Shown piece by piece: positions 5,747 through 7,706 of a stretch of 7,706 bases of DNA. The stretch is from Bryobacteraceae bacterium (GTDB lineage: Bacteria; Acidobacteriota; Terriglobia; Bryobacterales; Bryobacteraceae), in the NCBI GenBank assembly GCA_025350445.1, contig JANXXV010000235.1, forward strand, positions 1-7,706. Reading direction: 5' to 3'. The notes below the pieces were generated by a model. That model saw only the letters and a list, made by a program, of their open reading frames with translations, had not been told where the DNA came from and searched no databases. The translations under genes were made by a program, and so were the position numbers. Position 1 is the stretch's first letter; each line of letters opens with the position of its first letter.

Positions 5747-7229
5747 GGCACAAAAAGCAACTGCGGCCGCAGCAGCTGAAACTACAGTGCAGGGCGGCGG
5801 TTTACTCGACCAGATCGTGGATGAAGGTCGGGTTTCGAGAGATCCGGCTCAGCGGGAACGAGGCAAGGATCTGGTGAAGGAATTCGTCGCTCAGGTTCTT
5901 GACGGATCCATGACCATTTCCAAGGATGCCGAGGCGATGATCAATTCGCGCATTGCGCAGATCGATCATCTTCTATCCATTCAGCTGAACGTCATCCTTC
6001 ATCACGAGGCTTTTCAGAAGCTGGAAGGAAGCTGGCGCGGGCTGCGTCATCTGATGGACCAGAGCGAAACCAGTGCCTCGCTAAAGATCAAGGTTCTGAA
6101 CGTCTCCAAGCGGGACCTGCTCCGCGATCTGCAGCGCGCCTCGGAATTCGATCAAAGCGCCCTCTTTAAGAAGGTCTATGAAGAGGAATTCGGCATTTTC
6201 GGCGGCGCTCCGTTCGCCAATTTAATCGGCGATTACGAGTTCGGCAGGTTGCCGGAAGATATCGAACTGCTGGAGCGGATTGCGCAAGTGGCGGCCTCCG
6301 CTCACGCGCCGTTCCTTTCGGCGGCCAGGGCGGACTTTTTCAACCTGGACAGCTTCGCCAGCCTGGATGCGCCCCGCGACCTCGGCAAAATCTTCGATAC
6401 GACCGAATACGCGAAGTGGAAGTCGTTCCGGCAGAGCGAGGATTCGCGTTACGTCGGCCTGTGCCTGCCGCGCACTCTGGCTCGCCTGCCCTACGGCAAG
6501 GACACCAAACCGGTGGATGGCTTCGCCTACGAAGAGAACGTGGATGGTTCCGACGCCAGCAAGTACCTTTGGAGCAATGCCGCTTACTCGTTGGGCACCC
6601 GCCTGACGAACGCGTTCGCATTGTACGGCTGGTGCGCCGCTATCCGCGGCGTGGAAGGCGGCGGACTGGTGGAAGGTCTTCCGGTTCACAACTTTTACAC
6701 CGACGAGGGTGATGTGACCATGAAGTGCCCCACCGAAGTGCCGATTACCGATCGCCGCGAGAAGGAACTGGCCGATCTGGGGTTCATTCCGCTGGTCCAC
6801 TGCAAAGACACCGACTACGCCGCGTTCTTCAGCGTGCAGTCCTGCCAGAAAGCCAAGCTGTACGACAAGGACGCCGCGAATGCCAATGCGCGGCTCTCCA
6901 CACAGTTGCCCTATATCATGGCGGTTTCGCGATTCGCTCATTATTTGAAGGCCATGATGCGCGACAAACTGGGAAGCTTTATGTCCCGCACCGATTGTGA
7001 GCGTTGGCTAAACCAATGGATCATGAATTACGTAACACCAGATGACACCGCTTCTACTTCTGTTAAGGCATCTCATCCTTTGAGAGAAGCCCGGATCGAA
7101 GTGAGCGAAGTTCCAGGTAAGCCTGGTGTTTATCGTGCGGTGGCGTTCCTGAAACCGCACTTCCAGCTTGACGAGCTTTCAGTCTCGCTGCGGTTGGTAG
7201 CGGAACTGCCGCCTTCGACGCGAGGCTAA
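5739..7229 (+). CDS. tssC: Type VI secretion sheath large subunit TssC (VipB)
   Basis: A 496-residue TssC, the large partner of TssB in the contractile sheath. Family segments in order: FQKLEGSWRGLRHLM (92-106), EEEFGIFGGAPFANLIGDYE (148-167), RYVGLCLPRTLARLPYG (237-253), AAYSLGTRLTNAFALYGWCA (281-300), PTEVPITDRREKELADLGFI (331-350), SVQSCQKAKLY (365-375) and the C-terminal LKPHFQLDELSVSLRLVAEL (471-490) that forms the sheath-linking strands. The N-terminus is Ala-rich. GGAGGG at 5725-5730 lies 8 bases upstream of ATG 5739 and sets the start. The gene overlaps tssB by 8 bp (5739-5746). Length and motifs are normal, with no sign of disruption. A GC hairpin follows the stop. Confidence 0.97.
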   Translation: MSEAQKATAAAAAETTVQGGGLLDQIVDEGRVSRDPAQRERGKDLVKEFVAQVLDGSMTISKDAEAMINSRIAQIDHLLSIQLNVILHHEAFQKLEGSWRGLRHLMDQSETSASLKIKVLNVSKRDLLRDLQRASEFDQSALFKKVYEEEFGIFGGAPFANLIGDYEFGRLPEDIELLERIAQVAASAHAPFLSAARADFFNLDSFASLDAPRDLGKIFDTTEYAKWKSFRQSEDSRYVGLCLPRTLARLPYGKDTKPVDGFAYEENVDGSDASKYLWSNAAYSLGTRLTNAFALYGWCAAIRGVEGGGLVEGLPVHNFYTDEGDVTMKCPTEVPITDRREKELADLGFIPLVHCKDTDYAAFFSVQSCQKAKLYDKDAANANARLSTQLPYIMAVSRFAHYLKAMMRDKLGSFMSRTDCERWLNQWIMNYVTPDDTASTSVKASHPLREARIEVSEVPGKPGVYRAVAFLKPHFQLDELSVSLRLVAELPPSTRG

Positions 7230-7235
7230 TTTTTG

Positions 7236-7259
7236 GATGCCGGCCCACGGGCCGGCATC
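7236..7259 (+). terminator. Intercistronic hairpin between tssC and hcp
   Basis: GATGCCGGCCC (7236-7246) pairs without mismatch with GGGCCGGCATC (7249-7259), giving an 11-bp stem 6 bases after the tssC stop. What follows is TGTTTAG, only a poor T-run, so termination would be partial. A TTTTT run precedes it, which would make it a better terminator on the minus strand. It may act as an attenuator or as an RNA-stabilising end that lets hcp mRNA accumulate separately from tssBC. Confidence 0.6.
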
Positions 7260-7286
7260 TGTTTAGAATTTCCATAAAGAGAAACT

Positions 7287-7292
7287 AAGGAG
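7287..7292 (+). promoter_or_regulatory. hcp ribosome binding site
   Basis: AAGGAG sits 10 bases upstream of the ATG at 7303. It is a near-perfect Shine-Dalgarno core, fitting high expression of the tube protein. Confidence 0.7.
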
Positions 7293-7302
7293 AGTAAACT
7301 CA

Positions 7303-7706
7303 ATGTCGTTGTTTGATTCATTTCTGAAAATTGACGGAATCGAAGGCGAAAGCCAGGATCACAAACACAAGAATGAGATTGACATTAGCTCGTTCAGTTG
7401 GGGCGCTTCGAACGGAGGAACCTTTTCCACGGGCGGCGGCGGCGGCGCGGGCAAAGTGAACATGCAGGATTTTCACTTTACGATGCCGATCAACAAGTCG
7501 TCGGTGAAGCTCTTTCTGGCGTGCTCCGGCGGCGATCACATCAAGACCGCCGTTCTCACCTGCCGCAAGGCCGGTAAGGACCAACAGGAGTTTTATAAGG
7601 TCACCTTCCACGACCTTTTGGTTTCCTCCTACCAATCCGGCGCAGGCGGTGGAGAAACTCTTCCCACCGATTCCATCTCGCTGAACTTTGCCAAAGTTGA
7701 GAAGGA
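7303..7706 (+). CDS. hcp: Type VI secretion tube protein Hcp (3' end cut off)
   Basis: The first 134 codons of an Hcp gene; the frame is open to the window end, so the C-terminus is missing (Hcp is usually about 160-170 residues). Hcp forms hexameric rings that stack into the tube inside the TssBC sheath and carries effectors. Typical parts seen are the start MSLFDSFLKIDGIEGES (1-17), EIDISSFSWG (25-34), the loop STGGGGGAGKVNMQDF (42-57), HFTMPINKSSVKLFLACSGG (58-77), AVLTCRKAGKDQQEFYKVTF (83-102), HDLLVSSYQSGAGGG (103-117) and the final ETLPTDSISLNFAKVE strand. The gene follows tssC after a 73-bp gap holding a hairpin. Gene order tssB-tssC-hcp is the common core arrangement, so further tss genes are expected beyond the window. 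Confidence 0.95.
   Translation, partial: MSLFDSFLKIDGIEGESQDHKHKNEIDISSFSWGASNGGTFSTGGGGGAGKVNMQDFHFTMPINKSSVKLFLACSGGDHIKTAVLTCRKAGKDQQEFYKVTFHDLLVSSYQSGAGGGETLPTDSISLNFAKVEK

Noticed and set aside
6222..6941. Long minus-strand frame opposite tssC
   Set aside because: It mirrors the well-conserved tssC frame, and its translation resembles no family I know.

Overview
The window looks like chromosomal DNA from a GC-rich Gram-negative bacterium, most likely an Acidobacteriota member of the Solibacter/Bryobacter type. That placement is an inference. It rests on base composition, the style of the exported double-cupin protein, and a TssB-TssC-Hcp set together with GC-rich intergenic repeats. No rRNA or other marker gene is present to settle it.

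Layout from left to right. (1) Positions 1-390 have no convincing gene. The first 150 bases hold three copies (the first cut by the window edge) of an identical GC-rich, hairpin-forming repeat of about 33 nt at 65-67 bp spacing. It could be the end of a small CRISPR array, but a dispersed intergenic palindrome family fits at least as well. (2) An exported double-cupin protein (391-1065, +). (3) A full-length polyphosphate kinase, ppk1 (1142-3361, +), with both family histidines. (4) A 118-bp palindromic element (3358-3475) that looks like a MITE and sits exactly on the ppk1 stop codon, followed by two GC-rich hairpins (3537-3573) between convergent genes. (5) On the minus strand, an RMD1/DUF155-like membrane-anchored protein (3612-4691). 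Directly upstream of it lies a tRNA-Val(TAC) gene with encoded CCA (4700-4776), ending 8 bp before its start codon. (6) A roughly 430-bp divergent intergenic region with a probable tRNA promoter reading left and a near-consensus sigma-70-type promoter (4878-4906) reading right. (7) The start of a type VI secretion (T6SS) operon on the plus strand: tssB (5207-5746), tssC (5739-7229, overlapping tssB by 8 bp), an intercistronic hairpin, and hcp (from 7303, cut by the window end).

The T6SS genes form the clear functional module. TssB and TssC build the contractile sheath and Hcp the inner tube. The strong promoter, long leader and internal hairpin suggest one transcript whose hcp part may be set separately from the sheath genes. 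The left half is a set of unrelated single genes: periplasmic cupin, polyphosphate metabolism, and a conserved membrane protein of unknown function. I found no complete novel system. The items most worth a second look are the CRISPR-like repeats, the palindromic element at the ppk1 stop, the tRNA-Val/RMD1 linkage and the tssC-hcp hairpin.
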